Part shown: positions 8,817-17,412 of the stretch, in pieces
Layout of the letters: the number at the start of each line of letters is the position of its first letter
Numbering within the stretch: position 1 is the first letter of the stretch
NCBI RefSeq assembly: GCF_947855115.1
Contig: NZ_CANTZW010000006.1
Coordinates: 1-64,000, forward strand
Reading direction: 5' to 3'
Length of the DNA: 64,000 bases
Origin: an uncultured Parabacteroides sp.
Lineage (GTDB): Bacteria > Bacteroidota > Bacteroidia > Bacteroidales > Tannerellaceae
Program-made: the position numbers and the translations under genes
Notes under the pieces: model-generated
Database searches by the model: none
Told to the model about the DNA's origin: nothing
The model's input: the letters and a program-made list of their open reading frames with translations, nothing else

Positions 8817-10214
8817 TCAATACGCATTCTTTTCTCCCTTAAACATATTCAATACCGTAACCACAATAATCTTTAAATCAAGGAAAAACGTCCAGTTCTC
8901 GATGTACCATACATCTCTCTTCACACGCCCTTCCATCTGTTCTAACGTTTTGGTCTCTCCCCGGTAACCGGTGACTTGCGCCCATCCCGTGACTCCCGGT
9001 TTCACCAAATGCCGTACCATATACTTATCGATCAGGGCCGAGTATTGCTCGGTATGCTTCAACATATGCGGACGAGGGCCTACCACGGACATATCTCCCA
9101 ACAGGACGTTCACGAACTGGGGGAACTCATCCAGATTCGTCCGGCGCAAGAAATCGCCAATCCGGGTCTTCCGGGGATCATTCTTGACGGCTTGCAACGT
9201 GTCTGCCTGTGCGTTCACCTTCATCGTTCGAAATTTAAAACACTTGAAATCACGTCCATATAATCCGGTACGTTTCTGCTTGAACAAGACCGGTCCCGGC
9301 GAGCTTAACTTAATCAATATACCGACCACGACATACAAGACCGGATAAATCGTAAATAATATCGCCAACGAGAACAAGATATCGAACGTCCGTTTCAAAA
9401 AACGGTTATAAGCGGACTGCAAAGGTTCCCTGCGGACTGTCAGCAATGGGATCGATTCCATCACTTCCATTACCATACTCTTCTTCACATCCCGGTAAAA
9501 CTCCGGTACGATATAAAAACGTACCATCTTCTTCTCGGCGAAATTCAGGAGCCTCACGATCTTCCCGTTATTCGTGCCCGGCAAGGTACAATAAATCTCG
9601 TCTATATCATGTTCCAGCACGTAGTTTTCCACCTCGCTTGTCTTACCCAAATAATTAGGCAAGACATCTTTCAACGAGTCGTTATCATCAAAGAATCCTT
9701 TCACGCTAAAACCATAGCTCAAATCATCTTTCATGACTTGATAAAGCTCCATGCCATTCTTTCCGGCCCCGACGATCACTACCTTCTTGAAGTTATAACC
9801 TTTCCGTCTATAAAACTTCAAGGACAAACGGACCAAGACCCGCCAAAGAGAGAACAGGATAACGGATACACCGTAATAGACCAAAAGGAAGGTAGCCAAG
9901 ACATCGCCTACATTCAAGAATATCAAGCAAGTGGCAAACAAGAAGATCAGTACGGTAATCAGCCCGAACGCCCGTTGTACGATCTTGTCGATAAACACAA
10001 CCGCCTGATGCAACTGGATCGGGATAAAGTATAAGGAGAAGAAATAACAGAAGTTCAATAACAAGATAACCTCCCTCAGATTATAAGATATCGCTTCCGT
10101 ATATTTAGAGGCAAGCAGATGAAAAACGGCCATAAACAAAAGATTCAAAACGATCAAATCTCCTACACCGATCAGCCATTGGATTAAATAACCATGTTTT
10201 TTGTTCAATATCAT
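8817..10214 (-). CDS. Undecaprenyl-phosphate sugar-1-phosphate transferase (WcaJ/CpsE-like)
   Basis: This membrane enzyme starts a surface polysaccharide repeat unit by moving a sugar-1-phosphate from a nucleotide sugar to undecaprenyl phosphate. Four or five N-terminal hydrophobic helices precede a CoA-binding-like domain (VVIVGAGKNGMELYQVM). The C-terminal bacterial sugar transferase domain shows KRTFDILFSL, FKCFKFRTM, RRTNLDEFPQFVNVL, MSVVGPRPH and VKPGVTGWAQVTGYRG. I place the start at the ATG at 10214 (465 residues), because the longer reading frame runs across a good TAnnTTTG promoter element at 10235-10242. The ompA-family terminator lies just beyond. It probably serves the same polysaccharide as gmd, fcl and rmlA. 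Confidence 0.92.
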   Translation of the reverse strand: MILNKKHGYLIQWLIGVGDLIVLNLLFMAVFHLLASKYTEAISYNLREVILLLNFCYFFSLYFIPIQLHQAVVFIDKIVQRAFGLITVLIFLFATCLIFLNVGDVLATFLLVYYGVSVILFSLWRVLVRLSLKFYRRKGYNFKKVVIVGAGKNGMELYQVMKDDLSYGFSVKGFFDDNDSLKDVLPNYLGKTSEVENYVLEHDIDEIYCTLPGTNNGKIVRLLNFAEKKMVRFYIVPEFYRDVKKSMVMEVMESIPLLTVRREPLQSAYNRFLKRTFDILFSLAILFTIYPVLYVVVGILIKLSSPGPVLFKQKRTGLYGRDFKCFKFRTMKVNAQADTLQAVKNDPRKTRIGDFLRRTNLDEFPQFVNVLLGDMSVVGPRPHMLKHTEQYSALIDKYMVRHLVKPGVTGWAQVTGYRGETKTLEQMEGRVKRDVWYIENWTFFLDLKIIVVTVLNMFKGEKNAY

Positions 10215-10234
10215 AGCAATTCGATAAATTCTTA

Positions 10235-10242
10235 CAAAAGTA
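10235..10242 (-). promoter_or_regulatory. -7 element for the glycosylphosphotransferase gene
   Basis: TACTTTTG on the minus strand, 21 bases upstream of the ATG at 10214. It makes the more upstream ATG at 10259 unlikely as the real start. Confidence 0.45.
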
Positions 10243-10260
10243 AGTATTTTCCGGCGCAAA

Positions 10261-10292
10261 AAAAAGACCGTACCCGGAAGTACGGCCTTTTT
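10261..10292 (-). terminator. Terminator after the OmpA-family gene
   Basis: AAAAAGACCGTAC (10261-10273) pairs with GTACGGCCTTTTT (10280-10292) with one mismatch. A U-run follows on the minus strand. It separates the ompA-family gene from the glycosyltransferase gene. Confidence 0.8.
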
Positions 10293-10310
10293 AAAGTATT
10301 AATTCGCGAA

Positions 10311-11456
10311 TTAATTATTAGCGCTCATAATTACCACACGGTTCCAGCTATTCTCGCCGTAAGGTTGCTCATCGGAACCCTTCCACTCGATAGTGATCTG
10401 GCTGGAGGAGATACCATATTTCTCGATAAGCTCCTTAGCGACCGCTCTAGCACGTTTCTCGGAAAGTCCCATGTTGTAATCGGAAGTACCGGTCTTCTTG
10501 TCCGCATAACCTACCACCTTGATCGGGGTATTGTTATTCTTTATGAACTCAGCGGTATTGTAAATATTGATCTGCTGGTTCTTGTCGATCTTAGCGCTGT
10601 TGATACGGAAGTAAACCACATTGTCAACGTAGTTATTTACAACCTCGGTAACAGTCTCCTCACACTCTGGGCAGGAAACCGGACGTTTGCTCAACTCATC
10701 GTTAGCGGCACGCAAAGAGTTGATCTGGCTGTTCAGGTCGTTCAACAAGGCGTAATCCATCGGCTCCAATACCTCGAAATCCGTCTTGCCCAACTTGAAT
10801 GTTAAACCCGCACTCAATTGCACGATACCGTCTGTCAAGTGAAACATCTCGACACGGTTGAATTGCTCATTCAACAAAGAACCTTGAAGCTCAACATTCA
10901 AATCTACACGTTTGCTCAAACGGAAAGCGGTCAAGATACCGGCGTTCAACGTAGGAGACTCCGTTCTTGGACGATCGTAAGACTCCGTAGTCTTGAAACG
11001 TTGCGCATAACCGAAACCGACCCAAGGAATCAAGCGGAACACCTTGGATTCTCTATAAGGAGCCCAAAAGTTCGTGATATCCCATAACAAATCCACATGA
11101 GCGGCCACATATTTATTATGTTGCATGAACTGCGCGCCATCACCCTCAAAACCGTGGATGATACCACCATTCAACTGCGTACGGAATCCCAGATACGGAT
11201 TAAACCACTTACCGAAAGACACCTGCGGAGCGAAGTTTAAACGATTCTTGAAATCCGCCTCTCCATTTTGGTCGCCCAACAATACGCTGGCACCACCCGC
11301 AATAGAAATAAACCAATTATCGCGAGCTTTATTCTTCTTAAAATTAGTCTTATAACCAGCCTCATTGCTGAAGCCCACCTTCGGTTGATATTCCTGCGCT
11401 GCCACAGAGAATACAAAACCGGACAACAAAGCTAAAAGCAAAACCTTTGTCTTCAT
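10311..11456 (-). CDS. OmpA-family outer membrane protein
   Basis: An outer membrane beta-barrel with a C-terminal OmpA peptidoglycan-binding domain, anchoring the outer membrane to the cell wall. From the ATG at 11456 the 381-residue product begins with a signal peptide (MKTKVLLLALLSGFVFSVAAQ). The first 210 residues alternate hydrophobic and polar strands ending in aromatics, as in a small barrel. The OmpA domain follows (VVYFRINSAKIDKNQ, VVGYADKKTGTSDYNMGLSEKRARAV). A short CPEC motif lies between. A full promoter at 11511-11541 and its own terminator make it a single-gene unit inside the polysaccharide region. An in-frame ATG at 11468 would add four residues before the signal peptide. Confidence 0.93.
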   Translation of the reverse strand: MKTKVLLLALLSGFVFSVAAQEYQPKVGFSNEAGYKTNFKKNKARDNWFISIAGGASVLLGDQNGEADFKNRLNFAPQVSFGKWFNPYLGFRTQLNGGIIHGFEGDGAQFMQHNKYVAAHVDLLWDITNFWAPYRESKVFRLIPWVGFGYAQRFKTTESYDRPRTESPTLNAGILTAFRLSKRVDLNVELQGSLLNEQFNRVEMFHLTDGIVQLSAGLTFKLGKTDFEVLEPMDYALLNDLNSQINSLRAANDELSKRPVSCPECEETVTEVVNNYVDNVVYFRINSAKIDKNQQINIYNTAEFIKNNNTPIKVVGYADKKTGTSDYNMGLSEKRARAVAKELIEKYGISSSQITIEWKGSDEQPYGENSWNRVVIMSANN

Positions 11457-11510
11457 ATTTTTAAACATTTTAATTAAACAATCAATTACCTATATATCTT
11501 AAAATTCTCA

Positions 11511-11541
11511 CAAATTTAACTCTTTTTGTAAATACAACAAA
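11511..11541 (-). promoter_or_regulatory. Promoter of the OmpA-family gene
   Basis: On the minus strand, TTTG (11541-11538), 19 bases, then TAAATTTG (11518-11511). This is a full match to the Bacteroidota vegetative promoter. The predicted leader to the ATG at 11456 is about 50 bases. Confidence 0.65.
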
Positions 11542-11565
11542 TAAAATCCTCGAATTGTTTCGAAC

Positions 11566-12717
11566 TTACTCGAAATAGTTCAAAATTTTATAGCCTCCTT
11601 CTTTCAGATAAGACTCCTTTTTCATCAACTTTATATCATTCTTCATCATATCCTCGATTAATGCCGCTAATGAGTACTCCGGCTCCCATCCCAACCGGGT
11701 GTGTGCCTTCGTCGCGTCACCGATCAGCAACTCTACTTCCGTAGGACGGAAATACTGCGGGTCTACACCTACAACTTCCTCACCCACACGCTTTTTCAGG
11801 TTCTCCAGATAGGCATCTCCTACCTTCTCGATGAACAATTTCTCATCTATTGATTCCAAGATAGCGACCTCTTCTACCCCTTCCCCTTTAAAGCGGATTC
11901 CTACACCTATTTCCTCAAAAGCCATACGGATAAAGTCCCGGATAGTAGTAGTTATCCCGGTAGCGATTACATAATCCGAGGGTTCGTCTTGTTGCAAAAT
12001 AGCGTACATGGCACGCACGTAATCTTTTGCGTGTCCCCAATCCCGTTTGGAGGAAAGATTGCCCATATAAACTTTCTTTTGCATATCCAGAGCGATACGC
12101 GAAACCGCCCGGGTTACCTTACGGGTCACGAACGTCTCTCCCCTTAGTGGAGATTCATGATTAAACAATATACCGTTGGAAGCATGCATATGATAAGCCT
12201 CCCTATAATTCACCGTGATCCAATAACCGTATAATTTCGCTACCGCATAAGGGCTTCTCGGATAGAAAGGAGTGGCCTCCTTCTGCGGAACTTCCTGCAC
12301 CAATCCGTACAACTCGGACGTAGAGGCTTGATAGATACGCGTCTTCGGGATCAAATTCAGCAAGCGTACCGCCTCCAAGATACGCAATACCCCCAAACCA
12401 TCCGCGTTCGCCGTATATTCGGGAGTATCAAAACTCACCTTTACATGACTCATAGCGGCCAAATTATAGATCTCGTCCGGTTGAACCTCGCCAATGATAC
12501 GCGTAAGGTTCAAACTATCCGTCAAATCGCCATAATGCAGGATTAAATTACGGTTTTCCACATGAGGATCCTGATATAAATGATCGATACGATCCGTATT
12601 GAACATGGAAGAACGACGCTTGATACCATGTACCGTATATCCTTTCTTGATTAAGTACTCGGTAAGATAGGCGCCATCTTGCCCCGTGATACCTGTTATT
12701 AACGCTACTTTACTCAT
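11566..12717 (-). CDS. gmd: GDP-mannose 4,6-dehydratase
   Basis: Converts GDP-D-mannose to GDP-4-keto-6-deoxy-D-mannose, the first step to GDP-L-fucose. The 383-residue product is a short-chain-dehydrogenase-fold enzyme with the NAD(P)-binding motif GITGQDG near residues 9-15, the active-site segment [10 protein letters not shown], and the catalytic YxxxK pair Y157/K161. The family [15 protein letters not shown] segment is also present. It directly follows fcl (17-base gap), which performs the next two steps. Gut Bacteroidota use GDP-fucose to fucosylate capsules and glycoproteins. Confidence 0.97.
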   Translation of the reverse strand: MSKVALITGITGQDGAYLTEYLIKKGYTVHGIKRRSSMFNTDRIDHLYQDPHVENRNLILHYGDLTDSLNLTRIIGEVQPDEIYNLAAMSHVKVSFDTPEYTANADGLGVLRILEAVRLLNLIPKTRIYQASTSELYGLVQEVPQKEATPFYPRSPYAVAKLYGYWITVNYREAYHMHASNGILFNHESPLRGETFVTRKVTRAVSRIALDMQKKVYMGNLSSKRDWGHAKDYVRAMYAILQQDEPSDYVIATGITTTIRDFIRMAFEEIGVGIRFKGEGVEEVAILESIDEKLFIEKVGDAYLENLKKRVGEEVVGVDPQYFRPTEVELLIGDATKAHTRLGWEPEYSLAALIEDMMKNDIKLMKKESYLKEGGYKILNYFE

Positions 12718-12734
12718 CTTCTAATCCTCAATTT

Positions 12735-13817
12735 TCAGTTCTCAATTCCTAAATACCATCTATAGAGTCGTCTCACCCCTTCCTCGATCTCGATCGTGTG
12801 ATGCCAGCCTAAGGCGTGCAACTTGCTTACGTCCGTCAGCTTGCGAAGCGTACCATCCGGCTTGGCCGGGTTAAATCTCAACTCACCCTCGAAACCTATC
12901 TCTTTCCGGATTAATTCGGCAATCTCACGGATCGAAAGCTCGATTCCCGTACCTATATTAATATGTGTATTCCGTACCTCGCCTTCCTTCTGGCGTACAT
13001 CCTCGAAATCTACGTGTTCCATGATATAAACAGAAGCATCGGCCATCTCCTCGCTCCATAAAAACTCACGAAGCGGCTTGCCGGTTCCCCATAGCTCCAC
13101 CTCGCCCGGACGGATACCCTGTTTATCCAACACGGAGAGTATCTCCAGCTCGGAGGCTTTTCCGGACACGCCCTCTACCGGACGAATGTCCATATCCTTA
13201 CGCAGGGCCTCCCAATCTCCCGTATGCAGGCATTTCGCCAGATGGATCTTACGGATCATAGCAGGCAATACATGGGAAGTTTCCAGATTAAAATTGTCAT
13301 TCGGCCCGTAGAGGTTCGTAGGCATCACGGCGATGTAGTTCGTCCCGTATTGCAGGTTGTAACTCTCGCACATCTTGATACCCGCTATCTTGGCGATCGC
13401 ATAAGGCTCGTTGGTATATTCCAAAGGAGATGTCAGCAAGCAATCCTCCGGCATCGGCTGGGGGGCCTCACGGGGATAGATGCAAGTACTTCCTAAGAAC
13501 AATAATTTCTTTACGTTATTCTTCCAAGAGGCATGAATGACATTATTCTGAATCATCAAATTAATGTAGATAAAATCCGCACGGTATAGGCTGTTCGCCA
13601 TGATACCGCCGACATGTGCCGCCGACAAAAAGACATACTCCGGTCTCTCGGTCGCGAAAAATTCGTTCACGGCGACTTGATCCGTCAAATCCAGCTCCGC
13701 ATGCGTACGAAGCAGGAAATTCGTATATCCTTTGCTACGCAAATTATTCAAGATGGCAGAACCTACCAAGCCCCGGTGACCGGCAACGAATATTTTACTG
13801 TTTTTTTCCATCAACAT
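12735..13817 (-). CDS. fcl: GDP-L-fucose synthase
   Basis: This epimerase/reductase makes GDP-L-fucose from the Gmd product. The Rossmann motif VAGHRGLVGSAI is at the N-terminus and YAIAKIAG holds the catalytic Tyr and Lys; AHVGGIMAN is a family signature. The first ATG in the frame, at 13850, would overlap rmlA by 14 bases. The likely starts are the close ATGs at 13817 (MLMEKNSKIF, 360 residues) or 13811; I use 13817. The gene sits between rmlA and gmd with minimal gaps, so the three form one nucleotide-sugar operon. Confidence 0.95.
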   Translation of the reverse strand: MLMEKNSKIFVAGHRGLVGSAILNNLRSKGYTNFLLRTHAELDLTDQVAVNEFFATERPEYVFLSAAHVGGIMANSLYRADFIYINLMIQNNVIHASWKNNVKKLLFLGSTCIYPREAPQPMPEDCLLTSPLEYTNEPYAIAKIAGIKMCESYNLQYGTNYIAVMPTNLYGPNDNFNLETSHVLPAMIRKIHLAKCLHTGDWEALRKDMDIRPVEGVSGKASELEILSVLDKQGIRPGEVELWGTGKPLREFLWSEEMADASVYIMEHVDFEDVRQKEGEVRNTHINIGTGIELSIREIAELIRKEIGFEGELRFNPAKPDGTLRKLTDVSKLHALGWHHTIEIEEGVRRLYRWYLGIEN

Positions 13818-13836
13818 CTCGTATTCTGAACTACTT

Positions 13837-14715
13837 CTACTTATTATCAATCAACCTCATCAAATACTGGCCATACTGATTCTTAATCATTGGCAAGGCC
13901 ACTTGCTCAAGCCGCTTCTCATCAATCCATCCCTGCTTGAAAGCGATCTCTTCGAGACAAGCCACTTTTAGGCCCTGCCTCTTCTCGATCACCTCAACGA
14001 AAGTAGATGCCTCAGACAACGAGTCGTGGGTCCCGGTATCCAACCAAGCGAATCCACGCCCCAACAACTGCACCTTCAACTCCCCATCCTTCAAGAACCA
14101 CTGGTTCACGGTAGTGATCTCCAGCTCCCCGCGAGCGGAAGGCTTGATATTCTTGGCCACATCCACCACCTTGTTCGGATAGAAATACAATCCTACCACG
14201 GCATAATTCGACTTCGGCTGCTTGGGTTTCTCCTCGATACTAAGAACGTTCCCTTCCGCATCGAATTCGGCCACGCCATAGCGTTCCGGATCGTTTACGT
14301 AGTAACCGAACACGGTCGCTTTTTGTTCGTTCTCCACCTTGTTAACGGCCTCTTTTAACATACGGGTAAAGCTCTGTCCGTAAAAGATGTTATCGCCAAG
14401 CACCAAGCAAACGGAGTCATCGCCGATAAAGCGTTCTCCAATGATGAAAGCTTGCGCCAATCCGTCCGGCGAAGGTTGCTCGGCGTATTCAAAACGAACG
14501 CCATAATCGGAGCCATCGCCCAGTAAACGGCGGAAACCCGGCAAATCTTGCGGGGTCGATATAATAAGAATCTCCCGTATCCCCGCCAGCATGAGCACGG
14601 ATACCGGATAATAAATCATCGGCTTATCGTAAATAGGTAGAAGTTGCTTGGAAACTCCTTTGGTTATCGGATACAAACGAGTACCCGATCCACCGGCTAA
14701 AACTATACCTTTCAT
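13837..14715 (-). CDS. rmlA: Glucose-1-phosphate thymidylyltransferase
   Basis: Makes dTDP-glucose, the entry to dTDP-rhamnose and other dTDP-deoxysugars. The 292-residue product begins with the nucleotidyltransferase signature [32 protein letters not shown]. The family motifs [38 protein letters not shown] and [10 protein letters not shown] follow. It is the first gene of the rmlA-fcl-gmd unit. The partner genes rmlB, rmlC and rmlD are not in the window. A promoter element lies at 14780-14787. Confidence 0.97.
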   Translation of the reverse strand: MKGIVLAGGSGTRLYPITKGVSKQLLPIYDKPMIYYPVSVLMLAGIREILIISTPQDLPGFRRLLGDGSDYGVRFEYAEQPSPDGLAQAFIIGERFIGDDSVCLVLGDNIFYGQSFTRMLKEAVNKVENEQKATVFGYYVNDPERYGVAEFDAEGNVLSIEEKPKQPKSNYAVVGLYFYPNKVVDVAKNIKPSARGELEITTVNQWFLKDGELKVQLLGRGFAWLDTGTHDSLSEASTFVEVIEKRQGLKVACLEEIAFKQGWIDEKRLEQVALPMIKNQYGQYLMRLIDNK

Positions 14716-14779
14716 ATTCTTTCCATTTTATTCGACAATACTAGCTCAGGATCGATTCCACATCGCCCCTAAAAGTATA

Positions 14780-14787
14780 CAAAGTTA
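14780..14787 (-). promoter_or_regulatory. -7 element of the rmlA-fcl-gmd promoter
   Basis: TAACTTTG on the minus strand, about 65 bases upstream of the rmlA ATG, with GTTG at roughly the -33 distance (17-base spacer). A partial match to the consensus. Confidence 0.45.
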
Positions 14788-14911
14788 AACAAATAATAAT
14801 ATATCAACGCATCGTTTTCAAAAAATCGTTCATATACTGACAGGACGATACGCCATAACATACAGGGAATGAGCTAATAACATACATATACGGACATACG
14901 GAAATTTCGAT

Positions 14912-14977
14912 AAAAAACACGTACGTCTTTTTTGAAAACCTCGTACATGTTTTCTGAGAAAGACGTACGTGTTTTTT
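14912..14977. promoter_or_regulatory. Array of three dyads spaced 22 bp (probable operator array)
   Basis: Three palindromic units with core GTAC at 14921-14924, 14943-14946 and 14965-14968, exactly 22 bp apart (two helical turns), each flanked by A-rich then T-rich arms. The outer two units are perfect reverse complements over 19 bp (14912-14930 and 14959-14977). The middle unit has GAAAAC/GTTTTC arms (14934-14939, 14949-14954). The array ends eight bases before the -33 element of the rightward promoter. That is a typical activator position, though binding by a repressor or a large hairpin in a transcript are alternatives. Confidence 0.6.
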
Positions 14978-14985
14978 CAAAAAGG

Positions 14986-15017
14986 TTTGCTGAAAATAAA
15001 AAGAGTATGTATATTTG
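14986..15017 (+). promoter_or_regulatory. Promoter of the methyltransferase gene
   Basis: TTTG (14986-14989), 20 bases, TATATTTG (15010-15017): a full consensus match. Transcription would start near 15024, giving a leader of about 190 bases before the ATG at 15216. Confidence 0.65.
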
Positions 15018-15053
15018 CCATATGACAACGATGTTAAAACAGGATTTGGTGTA

Positions 15054-15120
15054 GTAAACAATCTGTATCTCTGATACGGATTGTCCTTTCGTTTACTCTC
15101 GGATAGTTCCTTCCGGGAGT
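15054..15120 (+). promoter_or_regulatory. Structured 5' leader with two tandem hairpins
   Basis: Hairpin 1 has arms 15058-15069 and 15073-15084 (12 pairs, one G-U, three-base loop). Hairpin 2 has arms 15095-15103 and 15112-15120 (nine pairs, eight-base loop). GTAAAC (15054-15059) can alternatively pair with GTTTAC (15091-15096), which would disturb both. No U-run follows hairpin 2, so it is not a classical terminator. It matches no riboswitch class I know. Confidence 0.5.
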
Positions 15121-15215
15121 GATTTCTTGTACATTTACATTTTATTTTTCACCTTGCGTACAATGATGAAAACATGGGTATGTTTTTACAGGTACGCGCT
15201 ATATACATTAAAATA

Positions 15216-15992
15216 ATGAGTAACGAATATAAAGACATTCATGAATTCGATTTTAGCTTAATCTGTGAATACTTTTCAAACGTGGAACGTCAAGGGCCCG
15301 GAAGTCCCGAGGCTACTATCAAAGCATTGGGTTTCATTAATAACCTGACACCTCGATCCCGTATTGTTGACCTTGGTTGCGGAACAGGCGGGCAAACTAT
15401 GACTCTGGCGCAAAATGCGCCGGGAGAGATTACGGGAATCGACCTTTTCCCCGATTTTATTAGTATATTCAACCGAAACGCCCGTATGCTCGATCTATCG
15501 AACCGGGTCAAAGGCATTATCGGCTCAATGGCAGAAGCGCTTCCTTTCGAACAAGAATCCTTGGACCTTATTTGGTCGGAAGGAGCTATCTATAACATCG
15601 GATTTGAGCGAGGAATGAATGAATGGCGACAATACCTAAAAAAGAACGGCTATATCGCCGTATCTGAAGTCTCATGGCTCACAAATAAACGTCCCGGTAA
15701 AATCCACGACTTTTGGATGGAGCATTATCCCGAAATAGATACGATCTCCAATAAAGTCGCACAGATGCAAAACGCAGGTTATGTTCCTGTCGCCACCTTT
15801 GTTCTACCGGAAAATTGCTGGACGGAGCATTATTTTGCCCCATGCGACAAGATTCAGGAAGCGTTCATAGAGAAACACGCGGGTAATCCAACCGTCCGGG
15901 ATTTTATTGCCGGACAGCGTCAAGAAAGAGAATTGTTCCATAAATACAAAGAGTTTTACGGATATGTCTTTTATATCGGAAAGAAAATCTAA
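15216..15992 (+). CDS. SAM-dependent class I methyltransferase
   Basis: A 258-residue cytoplasmic methyltransferase. The SAM-binding motif I is VDLGCGTGGQTMTLA, followed by the acidic strand ITGIDLFPDF and motif III/IV-like FEQESLDLIWSEGAIYNIGFERG. The substrate is unknown; the family includes small-molecule and ubiquinone-type enzymes. An upstream TTG or ATG at 15174-15180 could extend it by up to 14 residues, but homologues usually start near MSNEYKDIHEFDFSLICEYFS, so I choose 15216. It stands alone, with its own promoter, an unusual upstream dyad array, a structured leader and a terminator: heavy control for a one-gene unit. Confidence 0.85.
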   Translation: MSNEYKDIHEFDFSLICEYFSNVERQGPGSPEATIKALGFINNLTPRSRIVDLGCGTGGQTMTLAQNAPGEITGIDLFPDFISIFNRNARMLDLSNRVKGIIGSMAEALPFEQESLDLIWSEGAIYNIGFERGMNEWRQYLKKNGYIAVSEVSWLTNKRPGKIHDFWMEHYPEIDTISNKVAQMQNAGYVPVATFVLPENCWTEHYFAPCDKIQEAFIEKHAGNPTVRDFIAGQRQERELFHKYKEFYGYVFYIGKKI

Positions 15993-16003
15993 ACAGTAAT
16001 CGG

Positions 16004-16037
16004 AAGGGGATATGTCAAAGTGGGCATATCCCCTTTT
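16004..16037. terminator. Terminator between convergent methyltransferase and exporter genes
   Basis: A perfect 11-bp stem, AAGGGGATATG (16004-16014) with CATATCCCCTT (16025-16035), loop of ten bases, then a short T-run on the plus strand. Confidence 0.75.
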
Positions 16038-16074
16038 CAAGTTCACACGGCAGTACCGAAGCAATTCTCTCAGA

Positions 16075-17262
16075 TCAATTATCCGTAAGCAGTTTATCCG
16101 GAGAAACCGCGATATGATTACAATACCACGTACCTATACAACAAGTCACGATGATGATACTAGTTGTATAGAGCATATTTCCCAGTCCGGTCAAAGGAGA
16201 AAGTATCCCACCGAACAAAAACATTAAAAAGCCCAGTAACGCAGAAGCATTTCCTGAGTTTTTCCTCTCTAAATCAAGGGCCAGTGTCGTAGAGCTAGGA
16301 AGTATTATACCTAAAAAGAGCATAAAAATAAACAAAGACAATTCTGCCAACCACACGGAAGTACCGAAAATCAATGCCGCTGTTACAAACAAGCTCATAA
16401 TCCCAAAACCAATAGAACCGATACGTAACGCTCCGGCCGCATCATGAAACCACGAAACAGCCAGGCTACCCAACATTATAGCTACCGCATTAGCGCCGAA
16501 GCAAATACTGTACATCAACGGAGATATATTGAAATGTTCTTGAAAGATAAAAGGAGAAGCTGCAATGTAAGTAAACATCACCCCCATAGCAAACACCTGT
16601 ACCAATACGTAGCGCATAAACCGGGTATTCCGGAACACCGGTATATAATACCGGAATGTAGAGAACATGCCGCAACGCTGTCTTTGGCCATCCTCCAGAG
16701 ACTCTTTAAAAAAGACCAATGCCGCGATCAACAATATCCCGATCAATACCAATATCCAAAAAATACCTTTCCAATCGGTCATTTCCAGCAATACGCCTCC
16801 CAAAACAGGCGCACAAACCGGGGCTATACCTTGTACGGAACTGAGTTTGGAGAAAAATCGGGCAAGTTCTTTCCCTTCGTAAAGATCGGTAGCGATAGAT
16901 TTGGAAATAACCACTCCACCTGCCCCAGACAACCCTTGCAATAGTCGGAAAAAGATAAATACATATATACCTGGAGCGTACAAGCAACCTAATGTGGACA
17001 CACAAAACAGGACGAGAGAAACTATCAACGGATTCTTACGCCCATATTTATCACTCAGTGGCCCGATAACCAATTGACCGACAGCCAACCCTACCATACT
17101 AAAAGTCAGGCTGAGCTGTACGAGCGATGCCGTAGTATCAAAATACCCCGTCAATACAGGAAGAGCGGGCAAATAAAAATCGGTCACAAACGGACCGAGG
17201 GCAGAAACGATCCCGATAACAATCAGGATATACAGTCTTGAGTTTAAAGTTCCTTTCACCAT
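16075..17262 (-). CDS. Bcr/CflA-family MFS drug exporter
   Basis: A 12-helix major facilitator, 395 residues from the ATG at 17262. The signature loop between helices 2 and 3 is VIGPLSDKYGRKNPLIVSL, and the N-terminal pattern (GPFVTDFYLPALPVLTGYFDTTASLVQLSLTF) is that of Bcr/CflA exporters, which extrude bicyclomycin, sulfonamides, chloramphenicol or small peptides. The longer reading to 17295 would need a TTG start, so ATG 17262 is preferred. It is convergent with the methyltransferase and upstream of nothing in its direction. Confidence 0.87.
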   Translation of the reverse strand: MVKGTLNSRLYILIVIGIVSALGPFVTDFYLPALPVLTGYFDTTASLVQLSLTFSMVGLAVGQLVIGPLSDKYGRKNPLIVSLVLFCVSTLGCLYAPGIYVFIFFRLLQGLSGAGGVVISKSIATDLYEGKELARFFSKLSSVQGIAPVCAPVLGGVLLEMTDWKGIFWILVLIGILLIAALVFFKESLEDGQRQRCGMFSTFRYYIPVFRNTRFMRYVLVQVFAMGVMFTYIAASPFIFQEHFNISPLMYSICFGANAVAIMLGSLAVSWFHDAAGALRIGSIGFGIMSLFVTAALIFGTSVWLAELSLFIFMLFLGIILPSSTTLALDLERKNSGNASALLGFLMFLFGGILSPLTGLGNMLYTTSIIIVTCCIGTWYCNHIAVSPDKLLTDN

Positions 17263-17412
17263 GACTAATTTATTCTCAATTATTTTCCGAGGCAAAGTTC
17301 ATAACATTCTGCCATATCCTGTTGTCCATTTCTATGTCTGAATTGTCCAAATAGAGACTAAATATTCTCTCGCAAATGACTTTGGATAAGGTTCTGGTAT
17401 CAGTGATATCGG

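Larger units (their letters stand above)
14716..15009. other. Intergenic region between divergent rmlA and methyltransferase genes, 5' part
   Basis: No convincing gene here. An 85-codon minus-strand frame at 14804-15061 is mostly built from the inverted repeats and is rejected. The stretch holds the rmlA promoter element, three regularly spaced dyads, and the -33 element of the rightward promoter. Confidence 0.7.

Noticed and set aside
14912..14977. 19-bp inverted repeats as a second invertible segment
   Set aside because: Only 28 bases separate the arms, too short to carry a promoter, and a regular third dyad fits operator sites better.
14804..15061. 85-codon minus frame in the rmlA/methyltransferase gap
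   Set aside because: The residues are mostly made by the inverted repeats (rows of KKT, FFK type), and a good plus-strand promoter lies inside it.
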